Assembly (NCBI GenBank): GCA_964627255.1
Contig: CAZVIN010000115.1
Span: 37,843-101,842, forward strand
Length of the DNA: 64,000 nt
Direction of reading: 5' to 3'
DNA from: CALLJL01 sp964627255
GTDB lineage: Bacteria; Acidobacteriota; Aminicenantia; Aminicenantales; CALLJL01
Below the pieces are notes generated by a model that saw only the letters and a program-made list of their open reading frames with translations, did no database searches and had not been told where the DNA came from. The position numbers and the translations under genes were made by a program. Below are positions 34,568-43,393 of the stretch, in pieces; the first letter of the stretch is position 1; the number at the start of each line of letters is the position of its first letter.

Positions 34568-36256
34568 ATGAAGCGAAGAACTTTCCTTCAATCCTCTCTC
34601 CCCGGACTCTTGGCGGTTGTTTCGGGCGCCAATTTAATTCTTCCTAGCTGCCGAAGACAAAGTGATTTTGATTTGGTTATTTTTGGCGCCACAGTCTTTG
34701 ACGGTCTTAGCCAAGAGGGCCGCGTTATGGATGTAGCCACACGCGGTGACATCATTGCCGCTATAGGCAAAATAGATTCGAGGCGCGGTCGCAAGGCAAT
34801 TGATGGTCGAGGTCTGGTTCTTTCTCCAGGTTTCATCGACCTCCACGACCACACCGACGTTCAGCTCTTGATTAATCCTCGGGCAGAAAGCCATATCCAT
34901 CAGGGAATTACGACCTTAGTCTCTGGAAACTGCGGGTCCTCGCCTTTTCCCTTGACCGGAAGAATTCTCGAGGAAGAGCGGGAAAGTCTTCGCCAGCTAT
35001 ATGGTCTTGAGTTAAGCTGGAATGATTTAAACGGTTTTTTGGCCGAGCTTCAGGCCAAAGGGATGGCAATCAATTATGCGACTTTGGTTGGTCATGGAAC
35101 TCTTCGCGGGTCTGTAATCGGACTTGAAGATAAACCACCCTCTGAGCAGGAACTGGAGAAGATGAAGAAAATTTTAGCTTCCTACCTTGAGGCGGGGGCT
35201 TTTGGCCTTTCTACCGGCCTTGAATATACTCCAGGAAGTTTCGCCCAAACCGGGGAAATTAGCGAGCTTTGTCGAGTAGTGGCCAATTATGACGGGCTTT
35301 ATGCCACTCATTTGCGAGACGAAGGCGACCGCTTAATTGAAGCTTTGGAAGAAGCGATAAAAATTGCGAGGCAAAGCGGAGCCAGACTGCAGATTTCGCA
35401 TTTTAAGACCGCCTACCGCCGCAACTGGACTAAAATCGATGAAGCCATTTCATTATTAACTAAAGCCAAGGAGAATGGGCTTGATTTAGGCATCGACCGC
35501 TATCCTTATGTGGCCGCTTCTACCGGTCTCAGCATTTATTTTCCTCTTTGGGCAAGGGAAGGTGGTACTGAAGCCTTTCTTCAGCGGCTTCGAGATGCGG
35601 GGCTTGAACCAAAATTGAGAGAGCACTTAGCCGAGCAAGAAAAAAAGCTTGGTTCTTGGGCTGAAGTTTTAATTTCTTCCGTCTCCAAGGAGTCGAACCG
35701 AAATTTTCAGGGCCAGACAATAGCCGCCGCGGCCCAAGAAACAGGTAAGGATGTTTTTAACTTTATCCGTGACCTGCTGATAGAGGAGAAAGGGCAGGTG
35801 GGGATGATTTCATTTATCATGAGCGAAGATAACCTCAAGCGTATCCTGTCGCTTCCCTTTACCAGTATTGGCTGCGATGGCTCTACGTATTCGCCAACCG
35901 GAATTCTTGGCCAAACCAGGCCTCATCCCCGTAGTTATGGCTCCTTCCCCCGCTTTTTGGGAAAATATGTTCGGGAGGAAAAGGTTTGCCCCTTAGGTGA
36001 AGCCATAAGAAGAGTTACCTCCTTGCCTGCCGCCAGGCTGAAATTAAAAGACAGAGGAATAATCACTCCTAATTATAAGGCTGACTTGGTCCTTTTTGAC
36101 CCGGACCGGATTCAAGATAAAGCTACCTGGGTTTCTCCTCATACTTTCCCGGAGGGAATAGTAGCAGTTGTGGTTAACGGCGAACTGGTTATTGAGGCTG
36201 GCTGCCAAACCGCAGCTCTGCCTGGCCGAGTATTGAGGCGGGGGCAATCATCTTAG
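34568..36256 (+). CDS. N-acyl-D-amino-acid deacylase (D-aminoacylase), Tat-exported lipoprotein-like
   Basis: 562 residues of the amidohydrolase superfamily. Twin-arginine start MKRRTFLQSSLPG and a possible lipobox (ILPSC, C27), so probably exported and anchored. Domain motifs: DLHDHTD (~93), SGNCGSSPF (~119), THLRDEGDRL (~240), SHFKTAYR (~278), DRYPYVAASTG, and GCDGSTYSP (~435). It releases D-amino acids from N-acyl forms, as from peptidoglycan or lipoaminoacids. GGGGAGG precedes the ATG. No partner gene adjoins it; the next gene is a peptidoglycan-type M23 peptidase. Confidence 0.88.
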   Translation: MKRRTFLQSSLPGLLAVVSGANLILPSCRRQSDFDLVIFGATVFDGLSQEGRVMDVATRGDIIAAIGKIDSRRGRKAIDGRGLVLSPGFIDLHDHTDVQLLINPRAESHIHQGITTLVSGNCGSSPFPLTGRILEEERESLRQLYGLELSWNDLNGFLAELQAKGMAINYATLVGHGTLRGSVIGLEDKPPSEQELEKMKKILASYLEAGAFGLSTGLEYTPGSFAQTGEISELCRVVANYDGLYATHLRDEGDRLIEALEEAIKIARQSGARLQISHFKTAYRRNWTKIDEAISLLTKAKENGLDLGIDRYPYVAASTGLSIYFPLWAREGGTEAFLQRLRDAGLEPKLREHLAEQEKKLGSWAEVLISSVSKESNRNFQGQTIAAAAQETGKDVFNFIRDLLIEEKGQVGMISFIMSEDNLKRILSLPFTSIGCDGSTYSPTGILGQTRPHPRSYGSFPRFLGKYVREEKVCPLGEAIRRVTSLPAARLKLKDRGIITPNYKADLVLFDPDRIQDKATWVSPHTFPEGIVAVVVNGELVIEAGCQTAALPGRVLRRGQSS

Positions 36257-36437
36257 GAAAAAGCGATGTTAATTATTTATTATTCTCTTGCTCTTTGTCT
36301 GGCCTGGTTTGAAGAGTGAACCCGGAAGGGAGGAAATGCCGCTCTCCTAAGCGCGTGGTTGCCTAAGCCAAACAAAATAGCAGGGAGTCCGATTTTTTGA
36401 AAAAAGTGATTCAATACTCTGCCTGGTTAAAAAAAAG

Positions 36438-37436
36438 ATGATTGGTAATAAATTTAGCTTCAGGAAGATAGGTTTGGCCACAATAGCTTTGAGTTTTGTC
36501 CTTTTGAGGTTTTGGCCGTTGATTTTTGTGGTCCAAGGAGGTGAAGCTGAGCCATCCTTGCCTCAAATTAGCTCTGAGGAACATGTTTTCACCACCGCCT
36601 CGGGTGACAAGCTTCTTCTTTTTGTCCGCAGCTTTAAGCCTGGCGAACTTATTTTGGCTCGTCTTGAGCCGGGGGAAAGAATATTTGGGGCCTGGATAGA
36701 TTTTAACCAGCGCCGGTATCAATTTATAAAAATTTTAGCCGAAAATCCTGAATACATAGCTTTTATCGGCCTCGACGGAGCGGCCGAACCGGGAGACATT
36801 CATTTTTGCTTGACTATTGTCAGAGCGGACAAAACTTGGGAAACAAGCGAGTTGACGGTAAAGGTGGAAACCAAAGAGTACCGGAAAAGAAAAATTCAGG
36901 TGGCTCCGGAATACGTTGAGCCGCCGACGCAAGTTCAGGGGAGAATCGAGAGAGAAGCGGAACTTCTCCGGGCGATATTCTCTGTTGTCAGTCCCTCCTG
37001 GCTTGGTGACGGTCCTTTCATTTTGCCTCATCAAGGAAAACTGTCCGCTTATTTTGGTGACCAGCGCGTCTATAATGAACGAGTCAGCTCGTTCCATAAC
37101 GGCGTGGACATAATTGCTTCTTGGGGAGAGCCGGTTCGAGCCGCTAACTCTGGTCGAGTGGTTGCCGCCAGTAGCTTTTATTTATCGGGGAAAACGGTCG
37201 TTATTGACCATGGTTTGGGCCTTTTTACCTCTTATAATCATCTTTCGCGACTTTTGGTTCGTCGCGGTCAAGAGGTAAGGAGAGGGGAGATAATTGGGTT
37301 GGTCGGCAGCAGCGGCCTTTCGACCGGCGCTCATCTCCACTGGAGCGCCCGAATAGCTACAGCACGGGTTGACCCTCTCAGTCTTCTCGCGCTTCCTTTT
37401 CCCACCAGAACAGCGGACAATAGCCGGAGGAACTGA
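36438..37436 (+). CDS. M23-family peptidase
   Basis: 332 residues with a membrane signal near residues 8-32, a β-rich middle domain (~55-180) and a C-terminal LytM/M23 domain: HNGVDIIASWGEPVRA (~216, H and D ligands), FTSYNHLS and GAHLHWSARI (~292, HxH). It cuts peptidoglycan cross-links or activates amidases in the periplasm. It lies 180 nt downstream of the D-aminoacylase on the same strand. The start is one of several in-frame ATGs. Confidence 0.87.
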   Translation: MIGNKFSFRKIGLATIALSFVLLRFWPLIFVVQGGEAEPSLPQISSEEHVFTTASGDKLLLFVRSFKPGELILARLEPGERIFGAWIDFNQRRYQFIKILAENPEYIAFIGLDGAAEPGDIHFCLTIVRADKTWETSELTVKVETKEYRKRKIQVAPEYVEPPTQVQGRIEREAELLRAIFSVVSPSWLGDGPFILPHQGKLSAYFGDQRVYNERVSSFHNGVDIIASWGEPVRAANSGRVVAASSFYLSGKTVVIDHGLGLFTSYNHLSRLLVRRGQEVRRGEIIGLVGSSGLSTGAHLHWSARIATARVDPLSLLALPFPTRTADNSRRN

Positions 37437-37521
37437 AAATTCTCCGGGATTTTTACTAATGGTGTAAACGTGGTCTTATCATTAATTTAGTGAAAAATTA
37501 GATTCTCTTCAGTCTTTTCTA

Positions 37522-37733
37522 GGTTAGGCAATGAGGCATCTGGAATGGCCTTGGACCAATTCAGGCTGTTGGTGGCGTTTCGCGCTCGCCCTTCTCTATG
37601 CCTGCCGAACTCAACTCCCTGATTGTAGAATTAATCTCGAAACACTCTACCTTCTCTCGGTCCTTCCCATTGCCGAGTTTTATAAAAATTAGGTTAAAAA
37701 TTGGGTAAATAGGTGAGCTGTCACCAGTTTTTT
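37522..37733 (+). repeat. Dispersed intergenic repeat, copy E
   Basis: Two blocks shared with other copies. Block 1 at 37522-37550 matches copy D at 23 of 29 positions (GGTTAGGYAA, 12 variable bases, AATGG). Block 3 at 37692-37729 matches copy D at 29 of 38 and copy B at 29 of 34 positions. Block 3 here holds a 5-bp perfect stem GGTGA/TCACC with loop GCTG, followed by eight T residues, so it could act as a transcription terminator. Confidence 0.65.
37711..37733 (+). terminator. Terminator-like hairpin within repeat E
   Basis: Stem GGTGA-GCTG-TCACC (37712-37725) followed by a T-run. It lies about 275 nt downstream of the M23 gene. The stem is short, so strength is uncertain. Confidence 0.45.
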
Positions 37734-37837
37734 TTAACGAATTAAGTTCAATCCTTAACTCGCCACCGTGGTGATTCGAAGTTTCCTAAAGAACTGGAAA
37801 ATCTATCAAGTAATAAAGACTAATATCAAGTTTATAA

Positions 37838-38194
37838 TTAATAAATTGATTCCACTTCGCTGAGGCCAGTTCTAAGGTAGATAACTGCTGATTGAGCGAC
37901 GATAAAAATAATAAAGGATAAAAGAAGAAGACCAAAAATAAAAACAGCGATGGCTTTAACGTTAGAAACCTTATGAGCTAATCCTTGAGGCGAAAAAGTT
38001 TCGAAGGCTAAAATGCCCAGCTCGATCAAAAGAATAAACAGGCCAAAGAAAAGTCGGTAAACATTTCTTTCTGCCTGGGCAAAATCTGAAGCGTCAATTT
38101 TAATAAAGGGCGAAACCAGCCAGAGGGCAAGAAAGAAAAAGCCTAACATAGCCCAGAACCCAGCCGTCAGCCGAACTTCCCATTTTTTCTCCAT
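37838..38194 (-). CDS. Small membrane protein of unknown function
   Basis: 118 residues with three hydrophobic segments: ~11-30 (GFWAMLGFFFLALWLVSPF), ~46-65 and ~83-107. Loops are short and charged; no motif is recognised. On the minus strand upstream of the ATG there is TAAAAT with 9 nt between it and the start codon and no ribosome site, so it may be another leaderless gene. It lies divergently before the phosphoglycerate mutase. Confidence 0.55.
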   Translation of the reverse strand: MEKKWEVRLTAGFWAMLGFFFLALWLVSPFIKIDASDFAQAERNVYRLFFGLFILLIELGILAFETFSPQGLAHKVSNVKAIAVFIFGLLLLSFIIFIVAQSAVIYLRTGLSEVESIY

Positions 38195-38529
38195 AGTGTG
38201 TATATTTTAACTAAAAATGAACAGCAATAATAGTTACTAATGCCGGCTAAACTTAGAGTAAAATCAGGAGAAGATAGAGGCGTTTGGCGATAACAGCAAA
38301 AAATCTGCGGCTTGCAATGATTACGCCAAATAGTCTAATCTGCTGGACAAATGACCTGGTTGATTTATAATAATCGTTCTCTTCCATCTGGTTGAATTAG
38401 GAAATGTAGCGCCTTGAAGGGCCTTGAGCCTGGACTTAGATTTCAAATCAGCCTAAAAAGGTGGGAGAACACCATGATTAATAATTTTTCTGGCCAAAGT
38501 CAGAAAAAAATATGCGGTAGAGAAAGAAA
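38195..38529. other. Intergenic region upstream of the permuted mutase
   Basis: 335 nt. A promoter-like pair is at 38344-38371. The remainder has no recognisable gene or structure. Confidence 0.4.
38344..38371 (+). promoter_or_regulatory. Putative promoter of the permuted phosphoglycerate mutase
   Basis: TGGACA at 38344-38349, 16-nt spacer, TATAAT at 38366-38371. The start codon is about 150 nt further, so a 5' leader would be present. Confidence 0.45.
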
Positions 38530-40227
38530 TTGAACGCCAAAAATTTAGGTAAACCTGGTTTTTTCCCCTCTTTTGCGGCGGCGATCAGGGCTCTTTATCA
38601 GAAGGGACAGGGAGACGAAACCTTAGAACCAATCGTCAAAGTGACTGCTGACAGGCAGCCTGTCGGCCGGCTCAAGGATGGTGACGCCGTGATTTTCTAC
38701 GACCTGAGAGGTGAGAGGGAAATTGAGCTCAGCCGTAGCTTAACCGAGGCTGATTTTGTTTTTTTCCCCCGACCTTTATTTCCCCGTCTCCATTTTGTTA
38801 CTTTAGTGGAATATTCTCCGGGTCTTAAAGTTAAAGTCGCCTTTCCGGCTGATAATCAAATCAAAAATACTTTAATCGAGGTAGTGGGGCGAGCTGGTTT
38901 ACGAGTCGTTAAAATCGCCGAGACAGAAAAGGCTCCTCATATTGGTTATTTTTTAAACGGCAAAAGGGACGAAGCCTTTCTGGGCGAAGAAAGAATCATT
39001 ATTCCCTCCTCCAGCGTTTCTTCTTATGAGACTGAGCCGGAGATGAAAGCTGAGCCGATAGCCAACGAGGTGGTTAAAAGAATTCGGGAAGGCAATTACA
39101 ACCTGTTAGTGGCCAACTTGGCCAACGTTGATGTCGTCGGTCATACCGAATGCAGAAGCGCGGTAATCAAGGCGGTGGAAACAGTTGACCGTTGTTTGGG
39201 CCGCATCGCTTCTGTCTGCCGAGAGCATAACGTCTGCTTGGTGATAACTGCTGACCACGGAACAGTGGAAGAATGGCTATATCCAGACGGAGTTGTTAAT
39301 ACTGGCCACACTAAGAATCCCGTCCCTTTCATCCTCTGTGATTGGCGTTCTCCTTGGCCAGAAGCCATTAAGCTAAGGCCGGAAGGTGAGCTGGCTGATG
39401 TTGCTCCGACAATTCTTGACCTCTTGCGGCTCACGAAGCCAGAAGAGATGACTGGCCGGAGCTTGCTTTTAACCTTAACCAGAGATGAAGAGCTGAAGGC
39501 TTTAGAAAAAATTAGTGTCCCAACAAAAGGCTCTAACAAAGAAGTCTGGGATAGGAAAGAAAGCGAAGTTCCCGGACAAGTGGTACTTATTATCCTTGAC
39601 GGTTGGGGAGTAAGGGACGATGATTTTGGCAATCTTATTGCCGCCTCGGCTACGCCTAATTTTGATTTCTTATGGGATTCCTTTCCCCATGCTAAGCTCC
39701 AAGCCGCTGGCGAGGCCGTGGGTTTACCGCCAGGAACCGTTGGGAATTCAGAAGCGGGTCATCTCCATTTAGGCGCTGGTCGTCGAGTTTTCCTCGACCG
39801 AGTACGTATCGACCACAGTTTAATTGACGGCAGCTTTTTTCAGAATGAAGTGCTAAGCGAAACGATGAGCCTGGCTCGGCTAAACGCCCAGGCTCTTCAT
39901 TTGATGGGCATTGTTTCTCATTACAGTTCTCACGGTACCATCCGGCATCTTTTCGCATTGCTTCAAATGGCTCAAAGTTTCAGCGTGAGTCAGGTTTATA
40001 TCCATGCTTTTATCGGCCGCCGGGGGGAGAGACCTGAAAGCGGTGTCTATTATGTAGAAAAGGTCGAAGAAAAGGCGACCTCCATCGGTTGTGGCCAATT
40101 GGTTACAGTTATGGGCCGATTCTGGTCCTTGGATAGAGAAGAGAATTGGGACCGGATTGAAAAGGCTTATCGGGCTTTAGTTATGGGGGAAGGCCATTTG
40201 GTTTGTCCCGAGGCACAACTAATTTAG
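38530..40227 (+). CDS. Circularly permuted cofactor-independent phosphoglycerate mutase-like protein
   Basis: 565 residues from TTG 38530; an in-frame TAG ends just before. Residues ~12-315 correspond to the C-terminal half of iPGM: DGDAVIFYDLR, AETEK, NVDVVGH, ITADHG, HTKNPVP, EMTG. A linker of ~30 residues (~318-348) follows, and residues ~350-563 are the N-terminal half: VVLIILDGWG, VGNSEAGH, IHAF, GRFWSLDRE. The cut point is where normal iPGM links the two domains. Likely active-site residues are D357, S407, H468, R498, R530, R536, R60, R63, K134, D201, H205, D242, H243 and H260; the Asp after the catalytic Arg is Gly499, and the VSDGGVHSH loop is VSHYSSHGT. Confidence 0.85.
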   Translation: MNAKNLGKPGFFPSFAAAIRALYQKGQGDETLEPIVKVTADRQPVGRLKDGDAVIFYDLRGEREIELSRSLTEADFVFFPRPLFPRLHFVTLVEYSPGLKVKVAFPADNQIKNTLIEVVGRAGLRVVKIAETEKAPHIGYFLNGKRDEAFLGEERIIIPSSSVSSYETEPEMKAEPIANEVVKRIREGNYNLLVANLANVDVVGHTECRSAVIKAVETVDRCLGRIASVCREHNVCLVITADHGTVEEWLYPDGVVNTGHTKNPVPFILCDWRSPWPEAIKLRPEGELADVAPTILDLLRLTKPEEMTGRSLLLTLTRDEELKALEKISVPTKGSNKEVWDRKESEVPGQVVLIILDGWGVRDDDFGNLIAASATPNFDFLWDSFPHAKLQAAGEAVGLPPGTVGNSEAGHLHLGAGRRVFLDRVRIDHSLIDGSFFQNEVLSETMSLARLNAQALHLMGIVSHYSSHGTIRHLFALLQMAQSFSVSQVYIHAFIGRRGERPESGVYYVEKVEEKATSIGCGQLVTVMGRFWSLDREENWDRIEKAYRALVMGEGHLVCPEAQLI

Positions 40228-40686
40228 TAATCAAAAAATATTGATTCGCTTGCCTCCTCGGTGGGTTAGGTAATGAGGGGGCAAGAATGGCCTCTGTCTT
40301 TTTATTTTAGGCTGTGACATCTTCCGCAGGCAGGGCTTCCATTGAGAGTGGATTCGGGAACACTGAGTTTTCTATGGTCGCCTCCGCCGTGGCCAGTTTA
40401 TCATTGAACTCTGCCTAAGAAAGGGAAAAAAGAAAATGGTCAAAAAAGGTTAAAAATCAGATAAATGGATAAACTGTAACCAATTCTTGAGCGGTCGAAG
40501 GGGCTGGGACAAAGTGGAAGCGAGCGCAAAGAGCCAAGAGCGAAACCACAATAATTGATTGCGGGCAGGGCTTATTTTATGATAATTAAAAAAGCCGGCC
40601 CAAAGCTAAAAGAAAAAAGTAATAGTTGTTTTGGGTAAAATGAAGACTAAGTTTTTAAGAACTTCAACGGCTGGACTTATTTCTCA
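40228..40686. other. Intergenic region with repeat copy D
   Basis: 459 nt after the mutase. It holds repeat copy D (40264-40485). The remaining 200 nt before the ABC operon include an unmatched AT-rich stretch (40570-40640) and no obvious promoter. Confidence 0.45.
40264..40485 (+). repeat. Dispersed intergenic repeat, copy D
   Basis: Block 1 at 40264-40292, a CGCAGGCAGGGCTT motif at 40325-40338 that resembles copy C, an AATGGTCGC-type block near 40374-40384 (CTATGGTCGCC), and block 3 at 40448-40485. Identities are given under copy E. It sits directly after the permuted mutase and in the same orientation as copy E, which lies before it. Confidence 0.65.
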
Positions 40687-41598
40687 ATGTCCATAGAAAT
40701 TCGGAATCTTCATTTCAGCTACGGCCCAATCAAGGCCTTGGAGAATGTGAGTCTGAACTTAAAAGGGGGAGCTATCGGTCTTCTTGGCCCAAACGGGGCA
40801 GGGAAGAGTACGCTGATCAAAATTCTCCTTGGTTTTCTTCCGCCCGAGAGAGGCGAAGGCAAGGTTTTGGGGTTTGATATCCGCAGTGAACAGCACCGTC
40901 TTCGGAAGGCTGTTGGCTATATGCCTGAGGATGATTGCTTTATACCTGGCATGGACGCCGTAACCTTTACTGCCTTTTTCGGTGAGCTTACCGGCATGCC
41001 TCGTCAGGAAGCCATGAAACGGGCGCATGAAGTTCTTTTCTATGTTGGTTTAGGCGAAGCCCGTTACCGCCTCTTAGAGACTTACTCTTTGGGCATGAGG
41101 CAGCGCCTTAAGTTAGCTCAGGCTCTGGTTCACGACCCCCAGCTTCTTTTCCTGGATGAGCCCACAAGTAACCTGGACCCGCAAGGAAGAGTAGAAATAT
41201 TAGAGCTAATCAAAGATATTGCCAACGGGAAAGGAATACAAGTGCTGCTTTCTTCTCATATTCTCACTGACATTGAGATGGTTTGCGAGGACGTGGTTAT
41301 TCTTCATCGGGGTAAAGTGGCGGCCATGGGGAAGATTCAAGAGCTGCGGCGCTTAGGCTTCCGGCTTTATGAGGTGAGAATAAAAGGCGATAGAGAGAGA
41401 TGGTTGGAAGAGCTTTATCTGCTTGGTTGTCGGGTGGAAATTACCGAAGATGAAGTTATTCGACTTTACCTCCCTCAAGAAATTGATTCCCAAGAAATAT
41501 TCCGCGCGGCACATCGAGCGGGTATTCAGGTGCGGCATTTCCAGCGCTGCCAATCTTCTTTGGAAGACTTTTTTGCTCAAGTGGTAGGAGTGGATTAA
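40687..41598 (+). CDS. ABC transporter ATP-binding protein 1
   Basis: 303 residues. Walker A GPNGAGKST (~36), signature YSLGMRQRLKLAQAL (~138), Walker B LLFLDEPTSNLDPQGR (~155) and H-loop SSHIL. The ABC-2 type layout with a C-terminal ~100-residue accessory region. It hydrolyses ATP to drive an exporter with the permease whose ATG overlaps its stop by 1 nt (TAATG). The substrate is not visible. First gene of a four-gene operon. Confidence 0.92.
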   Translation: MSIEIRNLHFSYGPIKALENVSLNLKGGAIGLLGPNGAGKSTLIKILLGFLPPERGEGKVLGFDIRSEQHRLRKAVGYMPEDDCFIPGMDAVTFTAFFGELTGMPRQEAMKRAHEVLFYVGLGEARYRLLETYSLGMRQRLKLAQALVHDPQLLFLDEPTSNLDPQGRVEILELIKDIANGKGIQVLLSSHILTDIEMVCEDVVILHRGKVAAMGKIQELRRLGFRLYEVRIKGDRERWLEELYLLGCRVEITEDEVIRLYLPQEIDSQEIFRAAHRAGIQVRHFQRCQSSLEDFFAQVVGVD

Positions 41599-42467
41599 TG
41601 ATCCGGGAACACGGTTATACCCATTGGGATGGGCATTTGGTCCAAAGGCCATGGCCGTGGTGGCCGATCACTCGGCTTAACCTTAAATTAGCTTTTAAGA
41701 AAAAACACTTTCGACCAGTTTATGTGTTTTCTTTTCTCCCCGCTTTTTTCTTTATCGTGGCTATCTACATTTCGGAGCGAATGGAGGATTTTCGTTTTAT
41801 GGTGCGCGGCAGTCGTCCCCAATTCTTAGAGGTTAACCCTAATTTTTTCAAGAACTATTTAGCCAGCGATTTTCTTTTATTTATGTTGATTCTAATCATG
41901 GTCTTTGCGGGCGCGGGACTTATTGCCGACGACTTGCGCCATAATTCACTCGTTCTCTATTTCAGCCGGCCTCTCCGCAAAAAGGATTATCTTTTAGGTA
42001 AGATTTCTGTCCTGATTTTTTTTGTCCTCAGCTTGACCTTAGTTCCTGCTCTTATTTTTATCATCATTAAATTGCTTTTTGCCGGTAACCTGGATTTGCT
42101 TAGAAACTATGCCTGGCTCCCCTTAGCGATTATCGGTTATAGCCTTTTCCTGACTGTTTTTTTCTGTCTTTACACTATTTTTCTCTCATCTCTAAGTCGA
42201 AATTCCCGCTATGTCTCAGTTATCGTGTTTGCTATTTATATTTTTTCTGATTTTCTTTATGGGTTTCTTTATGGCTGGTTTCACCGCCCCTATCTTTGCT
42301 TGCTTTCGCTAAAAGTTAATTTACAGCAAGTGGCAGCTTTTGCTTTCCGCCAAAAGCCTGTCCAACCCATTCCCTGGTTTTGGTCATTTTTAATTATCAT
42401 TTCCTTTTGTTCGGTGGCCATAATTATAATTAGGAAAAAAATTAAGGCTTTTGAGGTTATTCGTTGA
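41598..42467 (+). CDS. ABC-2 type permease 1
   Basis: 289 residues. A short cytoplasmic start, then six membrane helices: near 37-56, 92-112, 137-160, 175-200, 206-228 and 262-280. The motif LADDLRHNSLVLYFSRPLRKKDYLLGK (~114-140), with the RPL segment, is common in ABC-2 permeases. It forms the membrane channel for the preceding ATPase. It is overlapped by the TTG start of the next gene (TTGA). Confidence 0.85.
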   Translation: MIREHGYTHWDGHLVQRPWPWWPITRLNLKLAFKKKHFRPVYVFSFLPAFFFIVAIYISERMEDFRFMVRGSRPQFLEVNPNFFKNYLASDFLLFMLILIMVFAGAGLIADDLRHNSLVLYFSRPLRKKDYLLGKISVLIFFVLSLTLVPALIFIIIKLLFAGNLDLLRNYAWLPLAIIGYSLFLTVFFCLYTIFLSSLSRNSRYVSVIVFAIYIFSDFLYGFLYGWFHRPYLCLLSLKVNLQQVAAFAFRQKPVQPIPWFWSFLIIISFCSVAIIIIRKKIKAFEVIR

Positions 42468-43393
42468 GCCCACGCATTCAAACCCACCATCTCTCCCGTT
42501 GGTACGGGAATATCCTCGGGTTGAGCGATGTCAGCCTTGAGGTGGGACCAGGAATTACGGGGCTTTTAGGTCCAAATGGTGCAGGAAAATCAACTTTGCT
42601 CAAGCTAATTACGGGTCAGATTAAGCCCAGCTTAGGCCGAGTCACAATAGATGGCCAGCCGGTTCGCGGCCACGCCGAGCACTTCTTTCGGATAGGGTAT
42701 TGTCCTGAAACTGATGCTTTTTTTGAGGGGCTGACTGGCTGGCAGTTTCTAAACTGGATGTTAAGATTGCTTCACTTTATCGATTCCGAGGCTGCAGCTG
42801 CTGCCGAAAAAATGCTCTATTTAGTGGAGCTTTATGACGACCGCCACCGTCCCATCCGCAGCTACAGCCGAGGAATGAGGCAACGACTTAAATTAGCCCA
42901 GGCCTTGGCTCATAACCCGGAAATTCTTATTCTTGACGAACCTCTGAACGGGTTAGACCCGTTGGGGAAAAGGAAGATGATTCGTTTAATCCGAGAATAC
43001 GGTCGAGAGGGCAGGCTGGTTATCGTCTCCAGTCATGTTTTGCCCGAAATAGAAGCCTTGACGAGGCAAATTATTCTTATCCATCAGGGGAAAATATTTG
43101 CTCAGGGGGATATTCACGAGATTCGCGACCTCATCGAACGTCACCCCCATGTGGTCTCCATCCGAACGCCAGATTCCCGGCGCTTAGCGGCGGATTTGAT
43201 TCAGCAACCCTACGTGGTTAAAGCTTACTTTGGTGATGATGAAAAAAACCTGTTAGTGGAAACCAGAAACCGGGACCTCTTTTTCCAGTTCCTTTTAGAA
43301 GCGGCCGCCGTTAAAGGCCTTAGAGTGGAGGAAATAACCTCTCCTGATGATAACCTCCAGGCAGTCTTTGATTATCTCGTAGGCCGACCATGA
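42464..43393 (+). CDS. ABC transporter ATP-binding protein 2
   Basis: 309 residues from TTG 42464. Walker A GPNGAGKST (~35), signature YSRGMRQRLKLAQAL (~138), Walker B ILILDEPLNGLDPLGK (~155). The protein resembles its upstream paralogue but is distinct. Paired with the following permease by a 4-nt overlap. The two pairs probably arose by duplication of an exporter unit. Confidence 0.92.
   Translation: MSPRIQTHHLSRWYGNILGLSDVSLEVGPGITGLLGPNGAGKSTLLKLITGQIKPSLGRVTIDGQPVRGHAEHFFRIGYCPETDAFFEGLTGWQFLNWMLRLLHFIDSEAAAAAEKMLYLVELYDDRHRPIRSYSRGMRQRLKLAQALAHNPEILILDEPLNGLDPLGKRKMIRLIREYGREGRLVIVSSHVLPEIEALTRQIILIHQGKIFAQGDIHEIRDLIERHPHVVSIRTPDSRRLAADLIQQPYVVKAYFGDDEKNLLVETRNRDLFFQFLLEAAAVKGLRVEEITSPDDNLQAVFDYLVGRP

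Larger units (their letters stand above)
37437..37837. other. Intergenic region with repeat copy E
   Basis: 400-nt convergent spacer. It holds repeat copy E (37522-37729). Apart from the hairpin inside that repeat, nothing is recognised. The rest is AT-rich with no open frame of note. Confidence 0.5.

Noticed and set aside
38530..40227. Two-gene fusion or duplicated phosphoglycerate mutase instead of a permutation
   Set aside because: Each half occurs once and together they make one complete enzyme without redundancy, so a duplication is not needed; an assembly error cannot be excluded without reads.
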